A stretch of 36,107 nucleotides of DNA from Candidatus Cyanaurora vandensis (GCF_013285555.1 NZ_JAAXLT010000052.1:1-36107), one strand, 5' to 3'; positions 1 through 9,410 are shown, numbered from the stretch's first letter. Notes: generated by a model not told the origin, from the sequence alone. Numbers and translations: made by a program.

Positions 1-1052
1 CACCTTTCTCTCGCCTGTCCCCCTCCTCCCCCTCCACCCCTGGCTCCCCGCGCCCTGACCATTGTCCTCCCACGCCCCAATCCCACCCGGCCCCCCCGTG
101 GGGTATAGCAAAGCGCGTTACTGAGCAAGTTGAGAACCAACCGCGCCAGTTGGTCTGGCTCACCCTGGACAAGACCGTTTTGGAGAATCTTCAATTCCAG
201 ATGAATCCCCGCTTTTTGCGCGACAGGAGTTTGTTCCTCGCTCACTTGCTGGAGCAATTCCCCTAAGTTCACCGCCTGGGCCGTCCCGGTGGGCGCGGGT
301 TGGTCGTTGCGGACCAAAAATAAAAGGTCATTGACCAGACTGCCCATGCGCCGACTCATCCGCTCAATGGACTCCAACCCGCGCTGATAATCCTCTGTCG
401 TCGCCTCCGTCCCCAGCAATACTTGAGCATTGGTCTGGATTGCCGCAATCGGGGTCCGTAGCTCGTGGGAAGCATCGGCGGTGAACTGTTGTAACTGGTC
501 AAAAGCCGCCCGAATCGGTGCCATCGCCACCCCTGCTAGGACCCAGCCCCCGCCGCCAATTACCACAATCGTCAAGGGAATCCCCAACCACAAGCTCCAA
601 CTAAGCTGCTCCAACACCCGGTCAAGCTGGGTCAAAGACTGCATCACCCGCAAGTAGCCCAAGGTCTGCCCCTCGTACACCCAGGGCCGGGTAAGTTGGC
701 GGTACCGTTGGTCAGTGCGGATGGTCTGGTAGTCCAGACGCGGGGTGAGCGGGACGGTGTAACCCTCCAGGGTCGAACGGGCCAACTGCTGCTCCGGGGT
801 GAACCACTGCACATAATAAGCTCCGCCCGGTTGAAAAAAAGGCGACTGTACCAGCACTTCCCAGCGTTGGCCCCTTAGCTGAACAGGTAAGGACCGCTCC
901 ACTTCTTGGGCCGTTTGCGCCAAGGCACTATCTACCCCCTGCAAGAGGACCGCTTGCAAAAATAGGGTCAGGCCATAGCCGAAACCGACCAGAATTGCTG
1001 CCATGACCGCCGTATAGCCGAGGGCGAGTTTTTGGCGTGTCCTTTGAAACAT
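1..1052 (-). CDS. Sensor histidine kinase, C-terminus beyond the window and ATPase domain possibly frameshifted
   Basis: Membrane sensor kinase of a two-component system. From the ATG at 1052 the protein begins [19 protein letters not shown] and has a first membrane helix at about residues 8-35, an extracytoplasmic stretch of roughly 125 residues, and a second helix ([17 protein letters not shown]). A short linker leads to the H-box [16 protein letters not shown] with the phospho-accepting His, a dimerisation helix pair, and the N-box [14 protein letters not shown] ending near base 110. Beyond that the frame turns into Gly/Arg-rich sequence without a recognisable G1 box, while EDNGQG, which resembles one, appears in another frame at 52-69. 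A frameshift in the C/G run at 91-104 is possible, either real or a sequencing error. No partner regulator is adjacent. It is divergent from miaB, with 64 bases between starts. The kinase identity is sure; the state of its C-terminus is not. Confidence 0.85.
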   Translation of the reverse strand, partial: MFQRTRQKLALGYTAVMAAILVGFGYGLTLFLQAVLLQGVDSALAQTAQEVERSLPVQLRGQRWEVLVQSPFFQPGGAYYVQWFTPEQQLARSTLEGYTVPLTPRLDYQTIRTDQRYRQLTRPWVYEGQTLGYLRVMQSLTQLDRVLEQLSWSLWLGIPLTIVVIGGGGWVLAGVAMAPIRAAFDQLQQFTADASHELRTPIAAIQTNAQVLLGTEATTEDYQRGLESIERMSRRMGSLVNDLLFLVRNDQPAPTGTAQAVNLGELLQQVSEEQTPVAQKAGIHLELKILQNGLVQGEPDQLARLVLNLLSNALCYTPRGGRVGLGRGRTMVRARGARGGGGGGGQARER

Positions 1053-1116
1053 GGGCGTTCCTACTTGCCCTAAACCAGCGCGGTACACTGGATTAGCCTA
1101 TCTATTGAGTCTAGCC

Positions 1117-2418
1117 ATGTCCCAGCGTTACCAGATCACCACCTTCGGCTGTCAGATGAACAAGGCCGACTCCGAACGTATGGCGGGTATCTTGGAGAGC
1201 CTGGGCTACGAGGCCACCGAGGAAGACGCGGACTTAGTTATTCTCAACACCTGCTCGATCCGCGATGGGGCCGAACAGAAGATGTATTCCTACCTGGGTA
1301 TCCATGCCCAACGCAAACACCGCAACCCTGCCTTGACTCTGGTCGTGGCTGGTTGTGTCGCCCAGCAAGAGGGGGCCAAACTGCTGCGCCGCGTCCCCGA
1401 GTTGGATATTGTCATGGGACCACAGCACGCCGACCAGTTAGCTGAACTTTTGGCACGGGCTAACGATGGCGAACAGGTAGTAGCAACGGATTGGCGCGAT
1501 ATCCCCGAGGATGCCATCCAACCCCGCCGTCAAAGCGATATTTCTGCCTGGGTGAATGTGATTTACGGTTGTAATGAGCGGTGCACCTATTGCATTGTTC
1601 CCTACACGCGGGGCGTAGAGCAATCGCGGACCCCGGAGGCCATCTACCAGGAAGTATTGGGGTTGGGTGAGCGGGGCTACCAAGAGATTACCCTGCTCGG
1701 TCAGAATATTGATGCCTACGGGCGAGATATTAGCACGAATTTAGCCCATCTGCTCACGGTCATCCACGATGTCCCCAATATTGAACGGATTCGTTTCGCC
1801 ACCTCCCACCCGCGTTATTTTACTGAAGAATTAATCCGTACCTGTGCCGAGTTACCTAAGGTTTGTAATCATTTCCATATCCCGTTTCAGTCCGGGGACA
1901 ATCAAGTCCTGAGCCGGATGGCGCGGGGTTATTCCCATGAACGGTACCGCACTATCATTGCCAAGGTCCGCGAATATATCCCTACCGCTGCCATTAGTGG
2001 GGATGCGATTGTCGGGTTTCCGGAAGAGACGGAAGAACAGTTTCTCAATACCGTGCAGTTGGTAGAGGATTTACAGTTTGAGTTAGTGAATACCGCCGCC
2101 TACTCACCCCGACCGGGCACCCCCGCCGCGAGTTGGCCCCACCAAATCCCCGAAGACGTCAAGACCGACCGCCTCCAACGCCTGAACCGCGCCGTGGCCC
2201 AAAGTGCCTACAACTGTTCACAAACTTACCTAGGCCGCGTCGAACCCGTCTTGGTAGATGCTCTCAATCCCAAGGACCCGACCCAAGTCCAGGGCCGCAC
2301 TTACTCGAATCGGTTAGTATTTTTACCCGGTGATTACCAAGCCTTGCGCGGACAGATTATCCCGGTACGAATTACCGAAGCCCGGACGTTCAGTTTGACA
2401 GGTATCCAGGAGGTATGA
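1117..2418 (+). CDS. miaB: tRNA-2-methylthio-N6-dimethylallyladenosine synthase MiaB
   Basis: Radical-SAM methylthiotransferase that adds a methylthio group to isopentenyl-adenosine 37 of tRNAs reading UNN codons; cytosolic. The N-terminal UPF0004 domain carries the three auxiliary-cluster cysteines C12 (FGCQMN), C46 (NTCSIR) and C80 (VAGCVAQ). The radical-SAM cluster is C152, C156 and C159 in [12 protein letters not shown]. The last ~65 residues form the TRAM RNA-binding domain. The length of 433 residues is normal for the family. The frame is open from an ATG at 1051, but [15 protein letters not shown] matches the usual MiaB N-terminus, so the start at 1117 is chosen. The stop is followed one base later by the first Uma2 gene, so the two are probably co-transcribed. 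Confidence 0.96.
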   Translation: MSQRYQITTFGCQMNKADSERMAGILESLGYEATEEDADLVILNTCSIRDGAEQKMYSYLGIHAQRKHRNPALTLVVAGCVAQQEGAKLLRRVPELDIVMGPQHADQLAELLARANDGEQVVATDWRDIPEDAIQPRRQSDISAWVNVIYGCNERCTYCIVPYTRGVEQSRTPEAIYQEVLGLGERGYQEITLLGQNIDAYGRDISTNLAHLLTVIHDVPNIERIRFATSHPRYFTEELIRTCAELPKVCNHFHIPFQSGDNQVLSRMARGYSHERYRTIIAKVREYIPTAAISGDAIVGFPEETEEQFLNTVQLVEDLQFELVNTAAYSPRPGTPAASWPHQIPEDVKTDRLQRLNRAVAQSAYNCSQTYLGRVEPVLVDALNPKDPTQVQGRTYSNRLVFLPGDYQALRGQIIPVRITEARTFSLTGIQEV

Positions 2419-2419
2419 G

Positions 2420-2980
2420 ATGACCCAAACCAAGCAACAGTTAACTTTCGAGGAATACCTGAGCTATGACGACGGAACAGATACGCACTATGAATGGGTG
2501 CATGGGGAGTTGTACGCCATGACTCCGGCAAGTTGGGGACATGAAAGCATCGTGGCATTTTTATTTGTTCAACTCTATCTGGAAATTCAGCGTCAGGGCT
2601 TAGCTTGGCAAGTGCGTCAAAACGGTGTGGGGGTACGCACGATTCAACAACGGGTACGGCTTCCTGACCTCTGTGTTTTTGAAGAACAACTCTCAATGGC
2701 TAAGCGTGAAGCGGCTATTCTCACGACTCCGCCATTACTCGCAGTTGAAATCGTTAGTCCTGAATCCGTTCGTCGTGATTACCGCACTAAACGCAGTGAA
2801 TACGCTACGTTTGAGATTCCTGAGTATTGGATAGTAGACCCCCTAGCGCAAAAAGTCTCTATTCTGCAACTGGAAGAAGGCTTCTATGATGTGCGCGAAT
2901 TTACAGGCCAAGAGCAGATTATTTCACCCATGTTTACTAAACTGACGCTAACGGCTGACCAGATACTCCAGGGAGTTTAA
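2420..2980 (+). CDS. Uma2 family (DUF820) endonuclease-fold protein, copy 1 of 4
   Basis: Member of the Uma2/DUF820 family, predicted to have a restriction-endonuclease-like PD-(D/E)XK fold; its cellular role is unknown and it is greatly expanded in cyanobacteria. Visible landmarks are LTFEEYLSYDDGTD at the N-terminus, RLPDLCVF (probable acidic metal ligand), LLAVEIVSPESVRRDY (the E-x-V strand), and RTKRSEYATFEIPEYWIVDP, typical of the family. Length is 186 residues. The ATG lies one base after the miaB stop, and the ribosome-binding sequence (ccaggagg) lies inside the miaB end. It resembles copy 3 in the middle of the protein (TPASWGH, VRTIQQRVRLPDLC) more than its immediate neighbour, copy 2. 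Family assignment is firm; catalytic activity is not shown. Confidence 0.9.
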   Translation: MTQTKQQLTFEEYLSYDDGTDTHYEWVHGELYAMTPASWGHESIVAFLFVQLYLEIQRQGLAWQVRQNGVGVRTIQQRVRLPDLCVFEEQLSMAKREAAILTTPPLLAVEIVSPESVRRDYRTKRSEYATFEIPEYWIVDPLAQKVSILQLEEGFYDVREFTGQEQIISPMFTKLTLTADQILQGV

Positions 2981-2983
2981 CCC

Positions 2984-3547
2984 ATGACCCAAACCAAGCA
3001 ACAGTTAACTTTCGAGGAATACCTAAGCTATGACGACGGGACAGATGTGCGCTATGAGTTGGTGGATGGGGAGTTGTACGCCATGACTCCAGCAATGGGC
3101 AAACACGGAACTATCGCAGTGTTTCTGTTAATTCAACTTTATCTGGAAATTCAGCGTCGGAGCTTGGATTGGCAGGTGCGTTTAAATGACGTGGGGATGC
3201 GGACCGCAGAGCGACGGGTACGGATTCCTGACCTTTGTGTGATGACGCTCGAACAAGCCCAAGCGATTGAAAATGTTGCGGCAATTCTCATAACTCCCCC
3301 GTTACTCATAGCTGAAATCATTAGTCCTGAATCCGTTCGTCGTGATTACCGCACTAAACGCACTGAGTACGCCGCCCTTGCGATTCCTGAGTATTGGATT
3401 GTGGACCCCTTGGAGCAGAAAATCTCTATCCTACAACTAGAAGAAGGCTTCTATGATGTGTGTGAATTTACAGGCCAAGAGAGAATTGTTTCACCCACGT
3501 TCACTGAATTAACGCTAACGGCTGACCAGATACTCCGGGGAGTCTAA
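2984..3547 (+). CDS. Uma2 family (DUF820) endonuclease-fold protein, copy 2 of 4
   Basis: Second tandem Uma2 protein, 187 residues, with the same landmarks: RIPDLCVMTLEQAQ, LLIAEIISPESVRRDY, RTKRTEYAALAIPEYWIVDP. The first 25 codons are almost identical in DNA to copy 1. The central block (ERRVRIPDLCV.TLEQAQ.IENVAAIL) matches copy 4 rather than copy 1. The ribosome-binding sequence GGGAG is part of the last codons of copy 1 (QGV or RGV, then stop), so each repeat unit carries the translation signal for the next. Conserved acidic and lysine positions are retained, so there is no sign of decay. Confidence 0.9.
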   Translation: MTQTKQQLTFEEYLSYDDGTDVRYELVDGELYAMTPAMGKHGTIAVFLLIQLYLEIQRRSLDWQVRLNDVGMRTAERRVRIPDLCVMTLEQAQAIENVAAILITPPLLIAEIISPESVRRDYRTKRTEYAALAIPEYWIVDPLEQKISILQLEEGFYDVCEFTGQERIVSPTFTELTLTADQILRGV

Positions 3548-3549
3548 CC

Positions 3550-4110
3550 ATGACCCGAACCACGCAACAATTAACTTTCGAGGAGTACCTGAGCTATGAC
3601 GATGGGACGGACGTTCGGTGTGAATGGGTGGATGGGGAGTTGTACCCGATGACTCCAGCGAGTTGGGGGCACAAGAGCATCATGAGATTTTTGTTTCTCC
3701 AATTCTATTTAGAAATTCAGCGTCAAGGGCTGGGTTGGGAGCCTTATGAAGATGGTTTAGGCGTACGGACTATGCAACAAAGGGTCAGACTTCCTGACCT
3801 CTGTATTTTTCAAGAACGTCCCGCCCTTGCCAGGAATGAAGCGGCTATTCTCACGACTCCCCCTTTATTAGTCGTCGAAATTGTCAGTCCTGAATCTATC
3901 AGCCGCGATTATCGTACTAAACGTAGTGAATATGCCACGTTTGAAATTACCGAATATTGGATTGTGGACCCCCTAGCGCAGAAAGTCTCTATCTTGCAAC
4001 TAGTAGAAGGCTTCTATGATGTGCGCGAATTCACGGGCCAAGAGCGGATTATTTCGCCACTGTTTGCTGAACTAATGTTAACAGCTAACCAGATTCTTCA
4101 AGGAGTCTAA
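3550..4110 (+). CDS. Uma2 family (DUF820) endonuclease-fold protein, copy 3 of 4
   Basis: Third tandem Uma2 protein, 186 residues. It has RLPDLCIF, LLVVEIVSPESISRDY and RTKRSEYATFEITEYWIVDP. Its middle (TPASWGHKSI, VRTMQQRVRLPDLC) pairs it with copy 1, while the extreme N-terminus (TTQQLTFEEYL) pairs it with copy 4. It is spaced two bases from copy 2, and the Shine-Dalgarno-like GGGGAG lies in the last codons of copy 2. Family known, function unknown. Confidence 0.9.
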   Translation: MTRTTQQLTFEEYLSYDDGTDVRCEWVDGELYPMTPASWGHKSIMRFLFLQFYLEIQRQGLGWEPYEDGLGVRTMQQRVRLPDLCIFQERPALARNEAAILTTPPLLVVEIVSPESISRDYRTKRSEYATFEITEYWIVDPLAQKVSILQLVEGFYDVREFTGQERIISPLFAELMLTANQILQGV

Positions 4111-4112
4111 CC

Positions 4113-4676
4113 ATGACCCAAACCACGCAACAATTAACTTTCGAGGAATACTTGAGCTATGACGACGGGACAGACATTCGGTATGAATGGGTGGATGGGG
4201 AGTTATACCCGATGACCCCGGCGACACGTCAACATGGACGGATTATCTTTTACCTAGCCCGTCTTTTAGCAGGTGAAATCCAACGCTTAGGACAGGCTTG
4301 GGAATTGGGTTTGGGCGACGTGGGCGTGCAGACTACAGAACGACGAGTTCGTATCCCTGACCTCTGTGTGCTAACCCTGGAACAAGCTCAAGTGATTGAA
4401 AATATCGCAGCAATTCTCACAACTCCGCCGTTGCTGGTAGTTGAAATTGTTAGTCCTGAATCTATCCGCCGCGATTACCGCACCAAACGTAGTGAATATG
4501 CTGCCGTTGGAATTCCCGAATATTGGATTGTGGACCTCTTAGCGCAAAAAAGCTCTATCTTGCAACTAGAAGAAGGCTTCTACGATGTCTATGAATTTAC
4601 AGGTCAAGCAAGCCTTGTTTCGCCTACGTTTGCGGAATTGACCTTAAGGCCTGACCAAATCCTGCGGGGAATCTAG
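4113..4676 (+). CDS. Uma2 family (DUF820) endonuclease-fold protein, copy 4 of 4
   Basis: Fourth tandem Uma2 protein, 187 residues, with RIPDLCVLTLEQAQ, LLVVEIVSPESIRRDY and RTKRSEYAAVGIPEYWIVDL. It shares the ERRVRIPDLCV/TLEQAQ block with copy 2 but differs around residues 38-65 (ATRQHGRIIFYLARLLAGEIQ), the most divergent stretch of the set. The final residue of the usual IVDP motif is Leu here. The stop is followed three bases later by rdgB, so the array sits inside a housekeeping operon. Confidence 0.9.
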   Translation: MTQTTQQLTFEEYLSYDDGTDIRYEWVDGELYPMTPATRQHGRIIFYLARLLAGEIQRLGQAWELGLGDVGVQTTERRVRIPDLCVLTLEQAQVIENIAAILTTPPLLVVEIVSPESIRRDYRTKRSEYAAVGIPEYWIVDLLAQKSSILQLEEGFYDVYEFTGQASLVSPTFAELTLRPDQILRGI

Positions 4677-4679
4677 CCC

Positions 4680-5249
4680 ATGTCCACCCTTATTCTTGCC
4701 ACCGGGAACCCAGGTAAAGTCCGGGAATTACGCGAATTCCTGACGGGTTGGGACATCTTACCCAAACCGGAGGGGTTAGAAATTGAGGAGACCGGAGCGA
4801 CTTTTTTGGAAAATGCTCGACTTAAAGCTCTCACGGTGGCCCAAGCGACGGGACATTGGGCGGTGGGGGATGATTCGGGTTTAGAAGTCTTTGCCCTAGA
4901 TGGTCAGCCCGGTCTTTATTCGGCACGCTGGGGGCAGAGTGACCAGGAGCGTCTCCAAAAATTACTGCTGGCTCTAACAGATACCCAGGACCGCCGCGCT
5001 CGATTTATCACCAGTATGGTCCTCGCATCGCCCCAAGAAATCCTGGTTGAGGTGGAAGGTATCTGTGATGGGAAGATTCTGCTCGCTCCTCGCGGAACCG
5101 GGGGGTTTGGCTATGACCCGGTTTTTTATTACCCGCCCTTGGGCTTGACCCTGGCTGAATTGACCATCGCCCAGAAGCAACAGGTCAGCCACCGGGGACA
5201 AGCTCTCCGGCGGCTCTTGCCCACCCTCCAGACCCTGGCGACCCTATGA
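4680..5249 (+). CDS. rdgB: XTP/dITP pyrophosphatase (RdgB/HAM1)
   Basis: House-cleaning enzyme that hydrolyses non-canonical purine triphosphates (dITP, XTP) to the monophosphate and pyrophosphate, keeping deaminated bases out of DNA and RNA. Family landmarks are LATGNPGKVRELREFL at the N-terminus (substrate-binding loop), DDSGLEVFALDGQPGLYSARW (metal-binding acidic pair), GFGYDPVFYYP, and SHRGQALRRL near the C-terminus. Length of 189 residues is typical. The start ATG is three bases after the last Uma2 stop, and the stop overlaps the cinA start by four bases (ATGA), indicating translational coupling. Confidence 0.96.
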   Translation: MSTLILATGNPGKVRELREFLTGWDILPKPEGLEIEETGATFLENARLKALTVAQATGHWAVGDDSGLEVFALDGQPGLYSARWGQSDQERLQKLLLALTDTQDRRARFITSMVLASPQEILVEVEGICDGKILLAPRGTGGFGYDPVFYYPPLGLTLAELTIAQKQQVSHRGQALRRLLPTLQTLATL

Positions 5250-6520
5250 ACCGTAATGCTGAAGTCCTCTGTGTGGGTACTGAACTATTACTAGGGCAAA
5301 TCCTTAATACCAACGCCCAGTACCTCGCTAACGAACTCGCCCGTTTGGGCATCCCCCATTACTTCCAAACCGTGGTCGGGGACAATAAAACCCGGCTTCA
5401 TCAGGCCCTCAGAGTAGCTGAGGACCGGGCCGGGGTCTTGGTCCTCACGGGCGGGCTGGGTCCTACCCCCGATGACTTAACCCACGAAAGCTTAGCCAGT
5501 TATTTCGGTGTCCCTCTAGTCGAACCGCCCGGTCTATGGGCAGACCTCCAGGCCAAATTCCAGTCACGGGGCCGAGTTGCTACGGTAATCCAACGTAAAC
5601 AGTGCCAGTTACCCCGAGGGGCAAGGGTTTTACCTAATTCCTGGGGGACTGCTGTGGGGGTCTGTTGGGAAGCCAAACCGGGGTTGCACATCTTGACCTT
5701 TCCGGGGGTGCCCCAGGAGATGACCCGGATGTGGCAAGCCACGGCTGTACCGTACTTACAAAACCTCGGCTGGGGCCAGCAGGTGATTACCAGCCGACTC
5801 CTCCGGTTCTGGGGCGTGGGAGAGGCGACTTTGGCCCAGCGGGTTCAGCATCTCTTGGGTGGTGAAAATCCGACGGTCGCGCCCTATGCCCAGGGTGGGG
5901 AAGTGCAGTTACGGGTTACGGCCTGTGCCGCCAATGAAGCCGCTGCCCATGTCCTGATGGCCCCGGTGATTAGTGAACTGAAGACCCTCGCCGGGTTGGA
6001 TTACTTCGGCATGGGTGAAGAAACCCTACCTGGAGCGGTGGGGGCCTTACTTACCCAACACGGGCAGACCGTAGCCGTAGCGGAGTCCTGTACTGGGGGG
6101 CTAGTCGGGCAACTATTGAGCGGGGTTGTGGGCAGTTCACACTACTTTCAAGGCGGGGTCATCGCCTATGCCGACAAGGTGAAAACTGATTTGTTGGGGG
6201 TAGATGCCCAGTTAATTACCCAAGTGGGAGCAGTCAGTCCCGGAGTAGCTCAGCAAATGGCCCTGGGCGTACAGCAATTGTTGGGCAGTGACTGGGGCTT
6301 GGGGCTAACAGGGATTTCTGGGCCGGGGGGCGGGACTGCCAGTAAACCGGTGGGGTTGGTGTATCTAGCGTTGGTCCAAGGGTCATCACTCAGCCAACGG
6401 GAATACCGCTTCGGGAGTAACCAGAGCCGGGACTTCATCCGCCGACTCAGTGCCTATAGTGCCTTGGATGTACTGCGCCGTGAAATTTACGCAAAATTTA
6501 CCTCTCGGGATGATCCATGA
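5246..6520 (+). CDS. cinA: CinA-like protein: ADP-ribose pyrophosphatase-type domain plus nicotinamide-nucleotide amidase
   Basis: Two-domain pyridine-nucleotide salvage protein. The N-terminal MoCF/COG1058 domain (about residues 1-165) has VGTELLLGQILNTNAQYLA and LTGGLGPTPDDLTHE. The C-terminal domain (about 260-415) is the NMN amidase, with the nucleophile motif VAESCTGGLVGQLLS and GISGPGGGTASKPVGLVYLA; it converts nicotinamide mononucleotide to nicotinate mononucleotide. Full length (424 residues). It overlaps rdgB upstream by four bases and the next small gene downstream by four bases, so the whole run from miaB is likely one transcript. Confidence 0.95.
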   Translation: MNRNAEVLCVGTELLLGQILNTNAQYLANELARLGIPHYFQTVVGDNKTRLHQALRVAEDRAGVLVLTGGLGPTPDDLTHESLASYFGVPLVEPPGLWADLQAKFQSRGRVATVIQRKQCQLPRGARVLPNSWGTAVGVCWEAKPGLHILTFPGVPQEMTRMWQATAVPYLQNLGWGQQVITSRLLRFWGVGEATLAQRVQHLLGGENPTVAPYAQGGEVQLRVTACAANEAAAHVLMAPVISELKTLAGLDYFGMGEETLPGAVGALLTQHGQTVAVAESCTGGLVGQLLSGVVGSSHYFQGGVIAYADKVKTDLLGVDAQLITQVGAVSPGVAQQMALGVQQLLGSDWGLGLTGISGPGGGTASKPVGLVYLALVQGSSLSQREYRFGSNQSRDFIRRLSAYSALDVLRREIYAKFTSRDDP

Positions 6521-6714
6521 CCCAGAACCCCCGTTTATACTTGGAATATCAGGCGCACTCAACCACTGCAACACCCATGAAAAAAGCCATTCAGAAGGTC
6601 CGGGAATTGTTGGAAGAAATAACTGAATTGCTCTCTCCCGCGCCGCAACCTGGACTAGTTCCCATCCCAGTACGTTCTCGCGAGGGGCATAATCCCCGGC
6701 AACGTCGCTCCTAG
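6517..6714 (+). CDS. Small hypothetical protein coupled to cinA
   Basis: 65 residues, not recognised as a named family. It starts in the ATGA overlap at the cinA stop; an alternative ATG at 6577 would give a 45-residue product starting MKKAIQKVRELLEEITELL, which is a convincing amphipathic helix. That helix is followed by a proline-rich turn (PAPQPGLVPIPV) and a basic tail (RSREGHNPRQRRS). The pattern of a short helix, PIPV and an Arg tail recalls small cyanobacterial proteins, but I infer no function. It is the last gene before a strong hairpin. Confidence 0.6.
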   Translation: MTQNPRLYLEYQAHSTTATPMKKAIQKVRELLEEITELLSPAPQPGLVPIPVRSREGHNPRQRRS

Positions 6715-6749
6715 GTATCTAGTTTTGCTTCAATTGAATAGTGATCATG

Positions 6750-6778
6750 AAGGCGTGGACTCCAGTATTCCACGCCTT
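6750..6778 (+). terminator. Hairpin after the miaB-cinA run
   Basis: A perfect 10-bp stem, AAGGCGTGGA (6750-6759) with TCCACGCCTT (6769-6778), and a 9-base loop. Only three T follow, so this is a weak intrinsic terminator or a processing hairpin. It sits between the 65-residue gene and the CDF gene. Confidence 0.55.
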
Positions 6779-6795
6779 TGGTGTTTGAGGTTGTG

Positions 6796-7710
6796 ATGCC
6801 TACTCTGCCCATCCGTGCCTACGCACTACTCTCGATTGCGGCGGCCCTCTTGACCATTGGGCTGAAGTCTGGGGCGTACCTCTCTACTAACTCGGTCGGT
6901 CTGCTCTCGGATGCAGCAGAGTCGGTGGTGAATCTCATTGCGGCTCTAGCCGTTTTTTGGGCGATCACCTATGCGGCGTTACCCCCTGATGCTGAGCATC
7001 CCTACGGACACTCCAAGGCGGAGTATTTCTCTAGTGGTCTCGAAAGTGCCCTCATCCTAGTGGCGGCGGTCAGTATTGCCTGGGCGGCCCTAGACCGCCT
7101 CCAACAGCCCCAACCCTTGGCGGAGTTGGGCTTGGGGCTGGGGCTTTCGGTGGTGGCTTCGCTGATCAACGGCGGGGTGGGTTGGGTCCTCTGGCGAGCG
7201 GGGCAGCAGTTGCGCTCGGTCACACTCCAAGCTGATGCGGTCCATCTGTTTACGGATGTCTGGACTTCGGTGGGGGTTATTCTGGGATTATTTCTGGTCC
7301 AACTGACGGGCTGGGTAGTCCTGGACCCGTTGATTGCCCTGGGGGTGGCGGCGAATATTGCTTGGGCTGGGTTTCAGATGTTACAGAAAACACTCTCGGC
7401 CTTGTTGGACCGCGCTTTACCGGACAATGAACAAAAGCTCATCATCGATACGTTGCGGACCTATCGAGAGCGTGGTGTGGAGTTCCATGCCTTGCGGACG
7501 CGGACGGCGGGGGTGCGGCGATTTGTCTCTTTTCATCTGTTGGTGCCGGGGGCTTGGACCATCCAGCAGGGCCATGATTTGAGTGAGGAGATTGAGGCGG
7601 CAATCGTGGCAGTACTACCGAATACGATGATTACGACGCATTTAGAACCGTTGGAAGACCCGGCTTCTTGGGCGGATTTGGGGTTGGACCGGGTGAATCG
7701 AGTGTCCTGA
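6796..7710 (+). CDS. Cation diffusion facilitator (CDF) family metal transporter
   Basis: Inner-membrane divalent-metal/proton antiporter of the CDF family. Six membrane segments fit the first ~205 residues, followed by a cytoplasmic C-terminal domain (about 210-304) with VEFHALRTRTAGVRRFVSFHL and a final MITTHLEP. TM2 carries SDAAESVVNL and the loop after it HPYGHSKAEYFSSGLES; TM5 carries ADAVHLFTDVWTS, giving an HxxxD metal site. TM2 offers ExxxN rather than the textbook HxxxD or DxxxD pair, so the transported metal cannot be deduced. The frame is open from a TTG at 6778, but MPTLPIRAYALLSIAAA at 6796 is the better start, as the TTG lies in the terminator stem. It converges with ndhB. Confidence 0.92.
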   Translation: MPTLPIRAYALLSIAAALLTIGLKSGAYLSTNSVGLLSDAAESVVNLIAALAVFWAITYAALPPDAEHPYGHSKAEYFSSGLESALILVAAVSIAWAALDRLQQPQPLAELGLGLGLSVVASLINGGVGWVLWRAGQQLRSVTLQADAVHLFTDVWTSVGVILGLFLVQLTGWVVLDPLIALGVAANIAWAGFQMLQKTLSALLDRALPDNEQKLIIDTLRTYRERGVEFHALRTRTAGVRRFVSFHLLVPGAWTIQQGHDLSEEIEAAIVAVLPNTMITTHLEPLEDPASWADLGLDRVNRVS

Positions 7711-7831
7711 TGAGAGGGGAGTTCGTGGTTTGCACTGCTTTCAACAGCCCGTGAGGGTAGGAACCCGCCATCGTATTTTGAGCAACAGACCTTGCACAAA
7801 GGAACACTCCTCTACATCTGATTGCTCTAAT

Positions 7832-9358
7832 TCACTTTTGAGAGAGTTGCTTGGCCGTTTGTAAGGGCGGGGTACGGGCAATAGATTCGTTCATGAGGCT
7901 GACGATGGGGTTGGAGATGATCCCGACGATGACCGTAGCGACCACGGAGACCCCGAGGGCCACCTGTAAGGAGCGCATCCCCGGCAGTTCCCAGTTGGTC
8001 GCGGGGTAGGCCTCTACTTCAGGAGACATGGGGCGGACCACCATCGGTTTGACCACCCGCAGGTAGTAATACATGGAGGCCACACTGGTCACGAGACCGA
8101 CGAAGAGGAGTGTGTAAGCTCCGGCCTGGAACGCTGCCCAGAACAGATAAATCTTGCCGAAGAACCCCGCAAAAGGTGGAATCCCTGCCAGGGAAAGCAG
8201 GAAGACACTCAGGCAGACCGCCAAGAACGGGTCCTTACGCCAGAGACCGCTGAAGGCTGAGATATCATCACTTCCGGTCTTGAGCGTGAACAGCGTTGCT
8301 GCTGCAAAGGCTCCTAGGTTCATAAACAGATAGGTAATCAGGTAAAACATCAGGCTGGCATAGCCATCCACCGTCCCAATCGCCAGCCCAATCAAGAGAT
8401 AACCCGCCTGGGCAATCGAGGAATAGGCCAAAAGCCGCTTGAGCGAAGTCTGGGCAATCGCCACAATATTTCCTAGGACCATACTGAGAATCGCCAACCC
8501 TGCAAACAAAGTCTGCCACTGGAGCGTGTAAGCCGGGAACGCCTCGGTCATAAACCGGATTGCCAGGGCAAACCCCGCCGCCTTGGAACCGACGGAGAGG
8601 AACGCGACGACGGGCGTGGGCGCACCCTCGTACACATCCGGGGTCCACTGGTGAAAGGGCACCACCGCGAGTTTAAAACTAATCCCCGCCACCACCAAGA
8701 CCAAGGCCAGCAACGCCGGGAAGCCCATGTCCACAATCCGGGGTGCAATCGCCGTGAGCTTAGTTTCGCCCCCAGATAGTCCATACAAGAGCGACATCCC
8801 ATAAAGGAACACCGCCGCACTCGCTGAACCAACGAGTAAGTATTTCAAAGAGGCTTCGTTAGAGCGCGAATCCAACTTGGTATAACCCGCAAGTAAATAA
8901 CTCGAAATACTCAAAGTCTCTAGGGCAATGAAGATCATCACCATCTCCGTCGAGCCCGAGAGTAACATTCCCCCCAGGGTCGCCCCCAGCAGCAGCGTGT
9001 AGAACTCCGCCACCTGCGCCCCAGATTGGTACATATACCGCTCCGCCATCAAGATAGCTAGGGTACTAGAGAGGACCACGATCCCCCGGAAGACCAGACT
9101 CAGCGGGTCACCCGTGAAACTGCCCAAAAAGGACTCCGTGGGCGGGACGGGGCCACCGATTAAGCCCAGTTGGAGCAGCAATTGGTAAACAATCACCACC
9201 GCGCTCAACCCCAACCCGAGCAGCGCGAGTCCCGCCAGTTGTTTAGCGACCCGTTGACCACCGATGAGGTCCACCACCATGAGCGTGAGGATGGTCAGCG
9301 TGACAATGATTTCAGGCCAGATGGCCCCCACATTCAACAGTGAAACGTCAATGGGCAT
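7832..9358 (-). CDS. ndhB: NAD(P)H-quinone oxidoreductase subunit 2 (NdhB)
   Basis: Polytopic proton-pumping subunit of the cyanobacterial NDH-1 complex in thylakoid membranes, serving respiration, cyclic electron flow and CO2 uptake. The 508-residue product is hydrophobic throughout with about 14 membrane helices. Typical antiporter-like subunit motifs are [60 protein letters not shown] (conserved pumping-module Lys and His) and [17 protein letters not shown]. The ATG at 9358 is preceded by the intergenic bases leading back to the response-regulator gene. No other ndh genes are in the window, as is usual for ndhB. It marks the organism as a photosynthetic cyanobacterium. Confidence 0.97.
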   Translation of the reverse strand: MPIDVSLLNVGAIWPEIIVTLTILTLMVVDLIGGQRVAKQLAGLALLGLGLSAVVIVYQLLLQLGLIGGPVPPTESFLGSFTGDPLSLVFRGIVVLSSTLAILMAERYMYQSGAQVAEFYTLLLGATLGGMLLSGSTEMVMIFIALETLSISSYLLAGYTKLDSRSNEASLKYLLVGSASAAVFLYGMSLLYGLSGGETKLTAIAPRIVDMGFPALLALVLVVAGISFKLAVVPFHQWTPDVYEGAPTPVVAFLSVGSKAAGFALAIRFMTEAFPAYTLQWQTLFAGLAILSMVLGNIVAIAQTSLKRLLAYSSIAQAGYLLIGLAIGTVDGYASLMFYLITYLFMNLGAFAAATLFTLKTGSDDISAFSGLWRKDPFLAVCLSVFLLSLAGIPPFAGFFGKIYLFWAAFQAGAYTLLFVGLVTSVASMYYYLRVVKPMVVRPMSPEVEAYPATNWELPGMRSLQVALGVSVVATVIVGIISNPIVSLMNESIARTPPLQTAKQLSQK

Positions 9359-9410
9359 GGGTCCGGGTACCTTCGCTAGGGGACATTTTACTTGAGTTCG
9401 ACCAACAACC

